Made by a program: the position numbers and the translations under genes
DNA from: Paraherbaspirillum soli
GTDB taxonomy: Bacteria > Pseudomonadota > Gammaproteobacteria > Burkholderiales > Burkholderiaceae_D
Direction of reading: 5' to 3'
Assembly: GCF_042654985.1 (NCBI RefSeq)
Contig: NZ_JBHSMT010000014.1
Coordinates: 124,001 to 188,000, forward strand
DNA: 64,000 bases
Part shown: positions 26,382 to 35,402 of the stretch, one piece after another
Position numbering within the stretch: the first letter of the stretch is position 1
Layout: each line of letters opens with the position of its first letter
The notes under the pieces: model-generated
The model's database searches: none
What the model was told of the DNA's origin: nothing
What the model saw: the letters and a program-made list of their open reading frames with translations, nothing else

Positions 26382-28903
26382 GCGCATCCTCGTCCGCCGG
26401 CATGGCTCAGTCGACCTGCTTTCATTGCGGTTTGCCGGTGCCTGCCAACACGGGCTGGCTGGTTGCCATCGATGGCGTCATGCGGCCGATGTGTTGTCCT
26501 GGGTGCCGGGCGGTTGCGCAAAACATCGTCGATAACGGTTTCGGCGATTATTACAGCACCCGCATGGGTTTCTCTGCCGCGACAGGGCAAGATGATCTGA
26601 TTCCAGTGGAGCTCCTGCTATACGATAGCGACGGCATCGCAACGTCGGCCGACGTCGATGCGTACAGCTGCGAGGCTGCGTTTTCGGTCGAGAATATCCG
26701 TTGCGCGGCTTGCGTCTGGCTGATAGAACGACGACTGGCGCGCATGCCCGGCGTGCAAAAAGCTGATATGAACGCCGCCACCGGACGACTCCGCGTGCGC
26801 TGGACGCGAGAGCTCTGCAAACCGAGCGACATTCTGCAGGCGATGCGCGCGATCGGCTATGCCGCTTATCCTTTCGACCCGCTCAGGCATGGCGAGCAGC
26901 TGGAGCAGGCGCGCAAAACGCTGTTTCGCCAGTTGTTCATCGCCGGATTGTCCATGATGCAAGTAATGATGTATGCGCTCCCGGCATACCTGGCCAACGA
27001 CGGCACAATGGACGCCGACATGACGCAGCTGATGCGATGGGCGAGCCTGTTGCTGACTTTGCCTGCGATGGCGTATTCGGCGCAGCCGTTCTTCCGGGGA
27101 GCATGGATCAACCTGAAGCAGCGTATGCCAGGTATGGATATACCGGTGGCGCTCGGCATTGCGGCGGCTTTTGCCGCCAGCCTGGCTGCCACCTGGCGTG
27201 GCCATGGCGACGTGTATTTCGATTCGGTCACGATGTTCATCTTTCTGTTGCTGGGCAGTCGCTATCTGGAACTGGCGGCGCGGCGCAAGGCGGCTGCGGC
27301 ACTGGAAAGTCTGCAGCATGCATTGCCGGTGTCGGCATTGCGCATGCCCGGCTATCCCGCTCGTCGCGATATCGAGTTGACCGCGGCTGCCCGCTTGCGC
27401 GAGGGCGATGTCATTCTGGTCAAGCCGGGAGCGGCGGTTGCTGCCGACGGCGTTATTCTTGAAGGCGATACCGAGATCGATCTCGCCCTGCTGACAGGAG
27501 AGAGCCGGACGCAGCGCAAGTTCGTCGGTGACAGTCTGCCCGGCGGCGCGGGCAATGCGACGCAAGCGATCGTTATGCGCGTCACCCGGGCCGCGGCCGA
27601 CAGCACCTTGTCGCTCATGGTGAAACTGATTGAGCGCGCAGGGCAGGGCAAGCCGCAACTGGCGCTGTGGGCAGACCTGGTGGCCACATGGTTCGTCGCG
27701 ATCCTGCTACTGCTCGCAGCGGCGGTTTTTGTCGTATGGCATTACCTCGATCCATCGCGGGCGTGGCCGATTGCGATTGCAGTGCTGGTGGTGTCTTGTC
27801 CTTGTGCATTGTCGCTGGCGACGCCCACCGCGCTGGCTGCCGCTACCGAACGTTTGCTACGGCAAGGCGTACTGATTGCGCAGCCGCATGTGTTGGAGAC
27901 CCTGCATCGCGCCACCCACGTCATCTTTGACAAGACCGGTACGCTCACCGCCGGCAAACCATTGCTACGAAACGCCGAAACCCTGGGGGCGACGCCGCGG
28001 GCGCAGTGCCTGCTGGTCGCTGCGGCGCTGGAGACATCCAGCGCGCATCCGTTGGCCGTGCCGATCGTGGCGGCGGCGGAAGATTGCGCTGCGCCGCCGC
28101 TGACGGCATGCGAGGTGCAGGAGCTTGCCGGTCAGGGACTGGAAGGCACGGTCGATGGCATACGCTACCGGCTGGGTTGCGCCCCATTCGTCCGGGCATT
28201 GACCGGCTGCCCGCTGCCGCAAGAGGCATCGCAAGGATCGCAAGGCGGGACGGTGCTCTACCTTGGCAGCGGCGCCGGCTGGCTGGCACGCTTCGATCTG
28301 GCCGACGGTTTGCGCTGCGATGCGCTCCAGACAGTCCGGCAATTCCAGGCGGGAGGAAAAACCGTCATCCTGTTAAGCGGCGATGAGCAAACGGTCGCGC
28401 AGCGGGTTGCCGACGAATTGGGTATCGGCACTGCGCTTGGTCAATACCTGCCTGATCAGAAGCTCGCATTCGTGCAAGGTCTGCAACGTGACGGCGCCAT
28501 TGTCGCCATGGTGGGAGACGGCATCAATGACGCGGCGGTATTGCGCGCAGCCGACGTGTCGTTTGCCATGGGCAGCGGCGCAGCTCTGGCGCAGATGCAT
28601 GCGGATTGCGTGCTGCTGTCCGGCCGTCTGTCGTCGCTATGCGAGGTCGCCGTAACGGCAGCGCGGACAATCGCCATTATTCGCCAGAATCTGGCGTGGG
28701 CGACGCTGTATAACCTGCTGGCCATACCAGCGGCAGCAATCGGCCTGCTCAATCCGTGGCTATCGGGAATCGGCATGTCGCTCAGTTCGGCGCTGGTGGT
28801 CGTCAATGCATTGCGTCTGCGGCGCATGCCTCATGCACAAGCAAACGCCGACGTGTCGCCGGTTGTATGCAGCAATGTCAACAAGACGCTGCAAAGCGGG
28901 TAG
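26378..28903 (+). CDS. ccoI: Copper-translocating P-type ATPase for cbb3 oxidase assembly (CcoI/FixI)
   Basis: An 841-residue P1B ATPase that supplies copper for cbb3 maturation. The N-terminus has a Cys-rich motif (CFHCGLPVP...MCCPGCRAV, residues ~10-45) and then an HMA domain with ENIRCAACVWLIERRL (CAAC). Membrane CPC is in VSCPCALSLATPT, the phosphorylation site in FDKTGTLTAGK and the hinge in VGDGINDAAVL. GTG 26378 is chosen since AGGAG lies 8 bases before it and it overlaps the safE-like stop; an ATG at 26336 is less likely. Confidence 0.95.
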   Translation: MSASSSAGMAQSTCFHCGLPVPANTGWLVAIDGVMRPMCCPGCRAVAQNIVDNGFGDYYSTRMGFSAATGQDDLIPVELLLYDSDGIATSADVDAYSCEAAFSVENIRCAACVWLIERRLARMPGVQKADMNAATGRLRVRWTRELCKPSDILQAMRAIGYAAYPFDPLRHGEQLEQARKTLFRQLFIAGLSMMQVMMYALPAYLANDGTMDADMTQLMRWASLLLTLPAMAYSAQPFFRGAWINLKQRMPGMDIPVALGIAAAFAASLAATWRGHGDVYFDSVTMFIFLLLGSRYLELAARRKAAAALESLQHALPVSALRMPGYPARRDIELTAAARLREGDVILVKPGAAVAADGVILEGDTEIDLALLTGESRTQRKFVGDSLPGGAGNATQAIVMRVTRAAADSTLSLMVKLIERAGQGKPQLALWADLVATWFVAILLLLAAAVFVVWHYLDPSRAWPIAIAVLVVSCPCALSLATPTALAAATERLLRQGVLIAQPHVLETLHRATHVIFDKTGTLTAGKPLLRNAETLGATPRAQCLLVAAALETSSAHPLAVPIVAAAEDCAAPPLTACEVQELAGQGLEGTVDGIRYRLGCAPFVRALTGCPLPQEASQGSQGGTVLYLGSGAGWLARFDLADGLRCDALQTVRQFQAGGKTVILLSGDEQTVAQRVADELGIGTALGQYLPDQKLAFVQGLQRDGAIVAMVGDGINDAAVLRAADVSFAMGSGAALAQMHADCVLLSGRLSSLCEVAVTAARTIAIIRQNLAWATLYNLLAIPAAAIGLLNPWLSGIGMSLSSALVVVNALRLRRMPHAQANADVSPVVCSNVNKTLQSG

Positions 28904-28914
28904 GGCAGATCGAT

Positions 28915-29088
28915 ATGGAAGCGCTCTTTCTACTCATTCCGCTTAGCGTCGGCATCGTATTCATTGCAGTCTGGGTGTTTTTCAGGATGTCCGACAGCGG
29001 GCAATTCGACGATATGGTCGGCCCGGCATTACGGATCTTGCTTGACGATGACCGCATCGATACGACAGAAGAAATCCGTCCAGATTGA
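28915..29088 (+). CDS. ccoS: cbb3-type oxidase assembly protein CcoS
   Basis: A 57-residue protein with a single N-terminal transmembrane helix (LFLLIPLSVGIVFIAVWVFF) and a short acidic tail (DDMVGPALRILLDDD). Both length and pattern match CcoS, which is required for haem and copper insertion into cbb3 oxidase. It lies 11 bases downstream of ccoI. Confidence 0.9.
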   Translation: MEALFLLIPLSVGIVFIAVWVFFRMSDSGQFDDMVGPALRILLDDDRIDTTEEIRPD

Positions 29089-29140
29089 TAACCCAATAAA
29101 TGCCTTCGGCATTTTTACTCACAGGAAGCCACCAAAAGCC

Positions 29141-29812
29141 ATGTCCACTCACTGCATCCAGGAACGACTGAACAACATGTCGATCGCTCTGCTTCGTAAA
29201 GACTATAGCCACGCCAGTTTGTCCGAACTGGACACAGCACCCGATCCGTTTGTGCAATTTGCCAGATGGTTCGACGAGGCATTGCAATCGCAACTGCCCG
29301 AGCCGAACGCGATGAGCGTCGCCACCGTGGGTGCAAACGGCCGTCCATCTTCCCGCATCCTTTTGATCAAGGAGTTCGACCGTCGCGGATTCACCTGGTA
29401 TACCAACTATGAAAGCCGCAAGGGCGAGGAACTGCATTGCCATCCGTATGCTGCCCTCTTGTTTCATTGGGTAGAGCTGGAGCGCCAGGTACGCATCGAG
29501 GGACGGGTCGAACGCGTTTGCGCCGCAGAAAGCGACGCTTATTTTCAGAGCAGACCGCTAAATAACCGCCTTGGCGCAATCACATCCCGGCAAAGCCGCC
29601 CTGTGTCGAGCCGTCAGATACTGGAGACGAACTTCGTCGCAGCCGCACGGAAATACGGCGAACGGCCGCCGCGTCCCGAGTATTGGGGCGGCTATCGCCT
29701 GATCCCGGATTGCATGGAGTTCTGGCAAGGCCGCAGCTCGCGCATGCACGACCGCATTCGATATACGCCGGAGCCGGATGGCCAGTGGCAACGCCAACGC
29801 TTGCAACCGTAA
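29141..29812 (+). CDS. pdxH: Pyridoxine/pyridoxamine 5'-phosphate oxidase
   Basis: An FMN enzyme that oxidises PNP or PMP to pyridoxal 5'-phosphate with O2 as acceptor. About 223 residues, as in the family. The signatures are LRKDYSHASLSELD, ATVGANGRPSSRILLIKEFD, GFTWYTNYESRKGEEL, PYAALLFHWVELERQVRIEG, and near the end YWGGYRLIPDCMEFWQGRSS with RMHDRIRY. The start could also be ATG 29180. It sits between ccoS and ccoN, an unusual place, and is probably read through from the ccoI unit. Confidence 0.95.
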   Translation: MSTHCIQERLNNMSIALLRKDYSHASLSELDTAPDPFVQFARWFDEALQSQLPEPNAMSVATVGANGRPSSRILLIKEFDRRGFTWYTNYESRKGEELHCHPYAALLFHWVELERQVRIEGRVERVCAAESDAYFQSRPLNNRLGAITSRQSRPVSSRQILETNFVAAARKYGERPPRPEYWGGYRLIPDCMEFWQGRSSRMHDRIRYTPEPDGQWQRQRLQP

Positions 29813-29842
29813 GCGTAAGAATCTGTGTTGATGTCGGTTAAT

Positions 29843-29856
29843 TTGATTCACATCAA
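29843..29856. promoter_or_regulatory. FNR site upstream of ccoN
   Basis: TTGATTCACATCAA, a perfect TTGAT-N4-ATCAA, centred about 70 bases before the ccoN start. A weaker half-matching sequence, TTGATGTCGGTTAA, abuts it at 29828-29841. Confidence 0.85.
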
Positions 29857-29919
29857 GGTTTTTAAGTGCTCAGGCTTTTATTCTCTCCATGTCATCGTCG
29901 TAATTCGGGGAGAGCATTT

Positions 29920-31374
29920 GTGGACACAGAGTTGAACTACAACTACAAGATCGTCAGGCAGTTTACGATCGCGACCGTAGTGTGGGGAGTGGTGGGCATG
30001 CTGGTTGGCGTCTTCATCGCCGCGCAGCTGGCATGGCCGGAACTCAATTTCGATATACCGTGGCTGACCTACGGGCGTCTGCGGCCCTTGCATACCAACG
30101 CCGTCATCTTTGCATTCGGCATATGCGGTCTGTTCGCAACTTCTTATTACGTCGTGCAGCGCACCTGCCAGGTACGGCTGTTTTCGGACAAGCTGGCTGC
30201 TTTTACCTTCTGGGGCTGGCAAGCGGTGCTGGTCGCGGCGGCGATCACGCTGCCAATGGGACTGACGCGCGGGAAAGAATACGCCGAACTGGAATGGCCG
30301 ATCACGATTCTGATTGCCATGGTCTGGATCGTGTATGCGGTGGTTTTCTTCGGCACTTTGGTCAGGCGCAAGGTCCAGCATATCTACGTAGCGAACTGGT
30401 TTTTCGGCGGCTACATCATCGCCGTCGCGCTGCTACATATTGTCAATGGCGCCAGCATGCCGGCGTTGCCATGGAAATCGTATTCGGCCTACTCCGGCGT
30501 GCAGGATGCCATGATCCAGTGGTGGTATGGGCACAACGCGGTCGGTTTCATCCTGACCGCCGGTTATCTGGGCATGGTGTATTACTTCATCCCGAAACAG
30601 GCAGAGCGTCCGATCTATTCCTACCGCTTATCGATCGTTCATTTCTGGGCGCTGATCTTCACTTACATGTGGGCCGGGCCGCACCATCTGCATTACACAG
30701 CGTTGCCGGACTGGACGCAGTCGATCGGCATGGTGTTCTCGCTGATCCTGCTGGCGCCATCCTGGGGCGGCATGATCAACGGGGTCATGACCCTGTCGGG
30801 CGCATGGCACAAGCTGCGTTCCGACCCGATTCTGAAATTCCTGATCGTGTCCCTGTCGTTCTACGGCATGGCAACCTTCGAAGGGTCGATGATGTCGATC
30901 AAGACCATCAATTCTTTGTCGCATTACACGGACTGGGGCATCGCTCACGTCCATTCCGGCGCGCTGGGCTGGGTCGGTTTCATTACGATAGGCTCGCTCT
31001 ATTACTTGATTCCCCGTCTGGCGGGCAAAAAAGAGATGTGGAGCATACATCTGATCGATACCCATTTCTGGGTTGCGACGATCGGCGTCGTGCTGTACAT
31101 CGCTTCGATGTGGATCGCCGGGGTGATGCAGGGCCTGATGTGGCGTGCGGTCAATGCCGACGGCACGCTGACATATACCTTCGCCGAAGGCGTCAAAGCG
31201 ACGTATCCCTACTATGTGATCCGCTTCAGCGGCGGCTTGCTGTATCTGAGCGGGATGCTGGTGATGGCATACAACACCTTCATGACGATGCGCGATAGCG
31301 TTCCGGCAGACGGGCGAATCCCGACGTTAAGGACCGTGCCTGCCGCGCCGGCCGCAGTGGCCGCACGCAGCTGA
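29920..31374 (+). CDS. ccoN: cbb3-type cytochrome c oxidase subunit I
   Basis: The 484-residue catalytic subunit with 12 membrane helices that binds haem b and the haem b3-CuB centre. LHTNAVIFAFGICGLFATSY carries the haem b His. WWYGHNAVGFILTAGYLG has the CuB-site His and the cross-linked Tyr region, and FTYMWAGPHHLHYTALPDW supplies the HH pair. HVHSGALGWVGFI closes the set. GTG 29920 is preceded by GGGGAG 6 bases away; an upstream start at 29866 has none. First gene of ccoNOQP. Confidence 0.96.
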   Translation: MDTELNYNYKIVRQFTIATVVWGVVGMLVGVFIAAQLAWPELNFDIPWLTYGRLRPLHTNAVIFAFGICGLFATSYYVVQRTCQVRLFSDKLAAFTFWGWQAVLVAAAITLPMGLTRGKEYAELEWPITILIAMVWIVYAVVFFGTLVRRKVQHIYVANWFFGGYIIAVALLHIVNGASMPALPWKSYSAYSGVQDAMIQWWYGHNAVGFILTAGYLGMVYYFIPKQAERPIYSYRLSIVHFWALIFTYMWAGPHHLHYTALPDWTQSIGMVFSLILLAPSWGGMINGVMTLSGAWHKLRSDPILKFLIVSLSFYGMATFEGSMMSIKTINSLSHYTDWGIAHVHSGALGWVGFITIGSLYYLIPRLAGKKEMWSIHLIDTHFWVATIGVVLYIASMWIAGVMQGLMWRAVNADGTLTYTFAEGVKATYPYYVIRFSGGLLYLSGMLVMAYNTFMTMRDSVPADGRIPTLRTVPAAPAAVAARS

Positions 31375-31412
31375 TTGCCGCGCCTGACCTGATTTGAGTT
31401 TGGAGTATTGAC

Positions 31413-32027
31413 ATGAAATTTTCACATGAATGGATAGAAAAATATCCGTGGCTCCTGATTTCACTGGTGCTGCTGGTAGTCAGCGTCGGCGGCTTAGTCG
31501 AAATCGTGCCGCTGTTTTTCCAGAAATCGACCACCGAGCCGATTGCCGGATTGAAGCCTTATTCACCGTTGCGGCTGGCGGGTCGGGATATCTACGTGCG
31601 TGAAGGCTGCTACAACTGCCATTCGCAAATGATCCGTCCGTTCCGCGCCGAAACCGAGCGCTACGGACATTATTCGGTTGCAGGCGAATTCGTCTACGAC
31701 CGGCCTTTCCAATGGGGTTCCAAGCGCACCGGTCCGGACCTGGCCCGTGTCGGCGGCCGCTACAGCGACGAATGGCACCGCGCGCATCTGAACAATCCGC
31801 GCGATCTGGTGCCGGAGTCGAACATGCCGGGCTACCCATGGCTGGCCGCCACCAAATTGAATCCGGACGAGATCGTGCCAAAAATGCGCGCACTGCAGCG
31901 GCTCTCCGTTCCTTATTCAGAGGATGACATCGCACAGGCGTCCGCAGCCCTGGCGGACAAGACCGAGCAAGACGCGCTGATTGCGTATTTGCAAGGACTG
32001 GGTATCTTGATCAAGGCACGGAATTAA
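31413..32027 (+). CDS. ccoO: cbb3-type cytochrome c oxidase subunit II (monohaem)
   Basis: A 204-residue membrane-anchored c-type cytochrome. One N-terminal helix (about residues 12-34) is followed by the haem-binding CYNCHSQMIRPF and by PESNMPGYPWL, whose Met is the distal haem ligand. It passes electrons from CcoP to CcoN. 38 bases after ccoN and 2 before ccoQ. Confidence 0.97.
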   Translation: MKFSHEWIEKYPWLLISLVLLVVSVGGLVEIVPLFFQKSTTEPIAGLKPYSPLRLAGRDIYVREGCYNCHSQMIRPFRAETERYGHYSVAGEFVYDRPFQWGSKRTGPDLARVGGRYSDEWHRAHLNNPRDLVPESNMPGYPWLAATKLNPDEIVPKMRALQRLSVPYSEDDIAQASAALADKTEQDALIAYLQGLGILIKARN

Positions 32028-32029
32028 CC

Positions 32030-32230
32030 ATGGCAATCGCACATTTGTTAACTGACGCTTCCGCCATCATGACCGTCGTCAGTTTTATCACGTTCATCGG
32101 CATTCTCTGGTGGGCATTCAGCAGTCGGCGCAATGCCGATTTCGATATCGCCGCGCAGTTGCCGTTTGTCGATGACACCAGTGGCGCCGATGACGCCGGC
32201 TTGCCGAATCCGGAGAAGCATCATGGCTGA
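32030..32230 (+). CDS. ccoQ: cbb3-type cytochrome c oxidase subunit CcoQ
   Basis: A 66-residue single-helix protein (IMTVVSFITFIGILWWAF) with a soluble acidic C-terminus, the usual form of the small stabilising CcoQ subunit. Its 3' end overlaps the ccoP start by 8 bases (ATGGCTGA). Confidence 0.9.
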   Translation: MAIAHLLTDASAIMTVVSFITFIGILWWAFSSRRNADFDIAAQLPFVDDTSGADDAGLPNPEKHHG

Positions 32231-33152
32231 TTTCACCAACAGTTTCTGGAACATCTATATCGCGGTATTGACGCTGCTCGGCATTGTCGGGTGCGGCCTG
32301 TTGCTATGGTCGCAATCGACTGTAAAGGGGCCGGTTGAGCCGGGTTGCCAGACCGGCACCACGGGTCATGTGTGGGATGACGATCTGACAGAGCTGAATA
32401 CGCCGATGCCGCGCTGGTGGATGTGTATGTTTTACATCTCCATTGTGTTTGGTCTGGCTTACCTGCTGCTGTACCCGGGGTTGGGCGCCTATGCCGGCAA
32501 GCTGGGCTGGAAATCGAGCAGCGTCTACCAGCAAGAGTTGCGCAAAGCCGATAGCGATTACGGTCCGCTGTTCGCCAGATATTTGCAGCAGGATTTGAAG
32601 GCGGTCGCAGCCGACCCACAGGCACATGCGATCGGCGAGCGTCTTTTCTTGACCTACTGCGCCCAATGTCACGGTTCGGATGCGCGTGGCAGCAAAGGTT
32701 TTCCTAATCTGACCGACAAGGACTGGCTGTATGGCGGCGATCCGGATGTGATCAAGACCACGATCCTGCACGGACGCAACGGCCGGATGCCGTCCATGGC
32801 GGCGGCGCTCGGTTCGGACACGGATGTGGAAAACGTCGCGAACTACGTGTTGAGCCTGTCCGGATCGACGCACGATCCGATCAAGGCAATCTTCGGCAAA
32901 TCCAAGTTCGGGGCATGCATGGGCTGTCATGGTCCCGGCGGTACCGGCAATCAGGCCATCGGTGCGCCGAACCTGAGCGACAAGATCTGGCTGTACGGCG
33001 GCGGCGTCGAGACCATCATGGAAACCATCCGTAAAGGCCGCAATAACACCATGCCTGCTTTCCAGGATTTTCTGGGCGAAGCGAAGGTGCATGTGCTTGC
33101 CGCATATGTATGGAGTTTGTCGAATGAAAAATCGAGCCTGCCGCAACAATGA
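32223..33152 (+). CDS. ccoP: cbb3-type cytochrome c oxidase subunit III (dihaem)
   Basis: A 309-residue membrane-bound dihaem cytochrome c. It begins MADFTNSFWNIYIAVLTLLG and has two N-terminal hydrophobic segments. The linker HVWDDDLTELNTPMPRWW is typical of CcoP. The two haem sites are CAQCHGSDARGSKGFPNL and CMGCHGPGGTGNQAIGAPNL. It receives electrons from soluble or membrane cytochromes. ATG 32223 overlaps ccoQ. Confidence 0.97.
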   Translation: MADFTNSFWNIYIAVLTLLGIVGCGLLLWSQSTVKGPVEPGCQTGTTGHVWDDDLTELNTPMPRWWMCMFYISIVFGLAYLLLYPGLGAYAGKLGWKSSSVYQQELRKADSDYGPLFARYLQQDLKAVAADPQAHAIGERLFLTYCAQCHGSDARGSKGFPNLTDKDWLYGGDPDVIKTTILHGRNGRMPSMAAALGSDTDVENVANYVLSLSGSTHDPIKAIFGKSKFGACMGCHGPGGTGNQAIGAPNLSDKIWLYGGGVETIMETIRKGRNNTMPAFQDFLGEAKVHVLAAYVWSLSNEKSSLPQQ

Positions 33153-33176
33153 CATGCATCTTTCCCCGGCTCTGCT

Positions 33177-34586
33177 GTGAGTTCCATGAATAACGTCGCG
33201 CCCAAGGTCTCCACCATCAAGATGTACGCTGCGCGCGCAGAGATTTATCCGCGCGAGGCAAAAGGCCGCTACGCCGGATTGCGCTGGCTATGCGTGTGGC
33301 TGACGCAACTGGCGTTCTATGGCTTGCCGTGGCTGTCCTGGAACGGGCGCCAGGCCGTGCTGTTCGATCTGGTTGCACGCAAGTTCTATATTTTCGGCGT
33401 CGTATTGTGGCCGCAGGATTTCATCTATCTTGCGGCGCTGTTGATCATCTGTGCCTATTCATTGTTTCTGGTTACCGCAGTAGCTGGGCGGGTCTGGTGC
33501 GGATTCGCCTGCCCGCAAACGGTGTATACAGAAATATTCATGTGGATCGAACGCAGGATCGAAGGGCCTCGCGGTGCGCGCATCCGTCTCGACAAGCAGC
33601 CCTGGTCGCTTGAAAAACTTGCAAAGAAAACTGCCAAGCATACGGTTTGGGCTAGCGTAGCCTTGTGGACCGGATTTACTTTTGTCGCTTACTTCACGCC
33701 GGCGCAAACGTTATTGCATGAATTGACAGACATGACGCCTGGCCCGTGGGAATGGTTCTGGGTCCTGTTCTACGCGTTTGCGACTTATGGCAATGCCGGC
33801 TGGATGCGGGAGCAGGTGTGCAAATACATGTGCCCCTATGCGCGCTTCCAGAGTTCGATGTTCGACAAGGGCACGCTGATCATCACCTACGACAATGTGC
33901 GCGGTGAGCCGCGCGGCGCGCGCACCAGAAAAGAGGGCGCCGCAACCGCGCCGTCGGGTGCCTGCATCGACTGCTCAATGTGCGTGCAGGTTTGCCCCAC
34001 CGGCATCGATATCCGCAATGGCTTGCAGTACGAATGTATCGGTTGTGCTGCCTGCGTCGATGCATGCAATTCGGTCATGGCGAAGATCAATGCGCCGCCC
34101 GGCCTGATCCGTTATTCAACCGAGCATGCGATGGCCGGCCATTTGTCTGCGGGACAGTTGTGGCAGCGCGTGTTGCGTCCGCCGGTACTGCTCTATATTG
34201 GTTTGCTGCTGGTGATCGTGACGGTTTTCCTTGGCGCGCTGATCATGCGCACGCCGCTCAAGCTAGACGTCATGCGCGACCGTGGATCGATGGGGCGGGA
34301 GGTCGAAGACGGGATGATCGAAAATGTATATCGGCTGCAGATCATGAATACCGCCGAAATATCGCACCGTTACAAGATTGCCGTATCAGGGATCGAATCG
34401 ATCGCGCTGGCTACGCCGGACGAGGTCATCCTGGACGGCGCCGCATCGCGCGCGATGCCGGTTCGCGTGCGCATCGATCATGGAAAAGGCAAACCGGGAT
34501 CGAACCCGATCGTGTTCGAGCTGAAGGCGCTGGACGATGCGCAGTTGCAGGTAAGTGAGAAGGCCGTATTTTTTATACCCAAATAG
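33177..34586 (+). CDS. ccoG: Cytochrome c oxidase accessory protein CcoG (FixG/RdxA)
   Basis: A 469-residue inner-membrane ferredoxin-like protein; the family has been linked to reduction of Cu(II) for cbb3 assembly. Five or six membrane helices are arranged around GRVWCGFACPQTVYTEIFMW. Two 4Fe-4S motifs follow in CIDCSMCVQVCPTGIDIRNG and CIGCAACVDACNSVM, and a C-terminal Ig-like domain ends the protein. The start is GTG 33177 or ATG 33186, with no clear Shine-Dalgarno for either. It follows ccoP by 24 bases and precedes ccoH. Confidence 0.95.
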   Translation: MSSMNNVAPKVSTIKMYAARAEIYPREAKGRYAGLRWLCVWLTQLAFYGLPWLSWNGRQAVLFDLVARKFYIFGVVLWPQDFIYLAALLIICAYSLFLVTAVAGRVWCGFACPQTVYTEIFMWIERRIEGPRGARIRLDKQPWSLEKLAKKTAKHTVWASVALWTGFTFVAYFTPAQTLLHELTDMTPGPWEWFWVLFYAFATYGNAGWMREQVCKYMCPYARFQSSMFDKGTLIITYDNVRGEPRGARTRKEGAATAPSGACIDCSMCVQVCPTGIDIRNGLQYECIGCAACVDACNSVMAKINAPPGLIRYSTEHAMAGHLSAGQLWQRVLRPPVLLYIGLLLVIVTVFLGALIMRTPLKLDVMRDRGSMGREVEDGMIENVYRLQIMNTAEISHRYKIAVSGIESIALATPDEVILDGAASRAMPVRVRIDHGKGKPGSNPIVFELKALDDAQLQVSEKAVFFIPK

Positions 34587-34602
34587 AGTCAAGGAGAATG
34601 CC

Positions 34603-35142
34603 GTGCATACCGTACCTCCCTTAATCGATCGGATAAACAGTGCGCGACCCTGGTATGCGCAGGTCTGGCCGTGGCTTCTGATGCTGGGGCCCTGTATGGT
34701 CATGCTGGCAGCCGTGTATACCGGCTGGCTGGCATTTGCGAAGCCCGATGCGATGGTGGTGGACGACTACTACAAGCAGGGGCAGGCCATCAATCAGGAT
34801 TTGCACCGCGACCGCATTGCGGCTTCGCTGGGCTTGTCGTTCGATGCCCGCTACGACGCCGCCGCCGAAAAGCTGAATGGCACGCTGCTGGGCTTCGGCA
34901 AGCCGATCGGCGGAAAAATCAGCATCCACCTGGCTCATGCCACCCAGCCGGAGAAAGACCTCAAGCTTGCCGCACAGCTCGACCGGCATGGTGAATTCAG
35001 CGTCGCCTTGCCGATACTGGAAAGGGCGCGCTGGCAGGTCGTGGTGGAGAGTGAGCAGCGTGACTGGCGTCTTACCGGCGCATGGACATGGCCGCAGCAG
35101 CAGACGGTCGACATCCAGGCCGATTTGCCGCCGGCCGACTGA
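34603..35142 (+). CDS. ccoH: cbb3 assembly protein CcoH/FixH
   Basis: A 179-residue protein with one N-terminal membrane helix (WLLMLGPCMVMLAAVYTGWL) followed by the FixH signature MVVDDYYKQGQAINQDLHRD and a beta-rich periplasmic domain. It interacts with cbb3 subunits during assembly. GTG 34603 is preceded by AAGGAG at ideal spacing. The upstream in-frame ATG overlaps ccoG and has no ribosome site. Confidence 0.93.
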   Translation: MHTVPPLIDRINSARPWYAQVWPWLLMLGPCMVMLAAVYTGWLAFAKPDAMVVDDYYKQGQAINQDLHRDRIAASLGLSFDARYDAAAEKLNGTLLGFGKPIGGKISIHLAHATQPEKDLKLAAQLDRHGEFSVALPILERARWQVVVESEQRDWRLTGAWTWPQQQTVDIQADLPPAD

Positions 35143-35155
35143 AAGAGGAGGGACC

Positions 35156-35398
35156 ATGTTGCGACTGACGATCAGCATCCTATGGCCGTCTTTCCTGGCG
35201 GCGGCCCTCGCGGAAGGCTGCTTTTTTTCGCTGTTCGATCCGCGCGACTGGCTGCGTATCGATGGCCTGCATGAATTGCCGCCGATGGCCTGTTACACCA
35301 TCGGCTTTTTCTTCTTCTGGACATGTTGCGCGATGGCCAGCATGCTGACGTACCATCTGGCCAAAGCGCCGAATGAGCGCCCGCCGTGCCGAGATTGA
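35156..35398 (+). CDS. Small membrane protein at the end of the cco operon
   Basis: An 80-residue protein with two predicted membrane helices (ISILWPSFLAAALAEGCFFS and MACYTIGFFFFWTCCAMASM). I do not know its function. A near-perfect GGAGGG Shine-Dalgarno precedes ATG 35156, only 13 bases after ccoH, which makes it a genuine last gene of the operon. It is convergent with fnr, with 4 bases between the stops. Confidence 0.75.
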   Translation: MLRLTISILWPSFLAAALAEGCFFSLFDPRDWLRIDGLHELPPMACYTIGFFFFWTCCAMASMLTYHLAKAPNERPPCRD

Positions 35399-35402
35399 AA
35401 CG

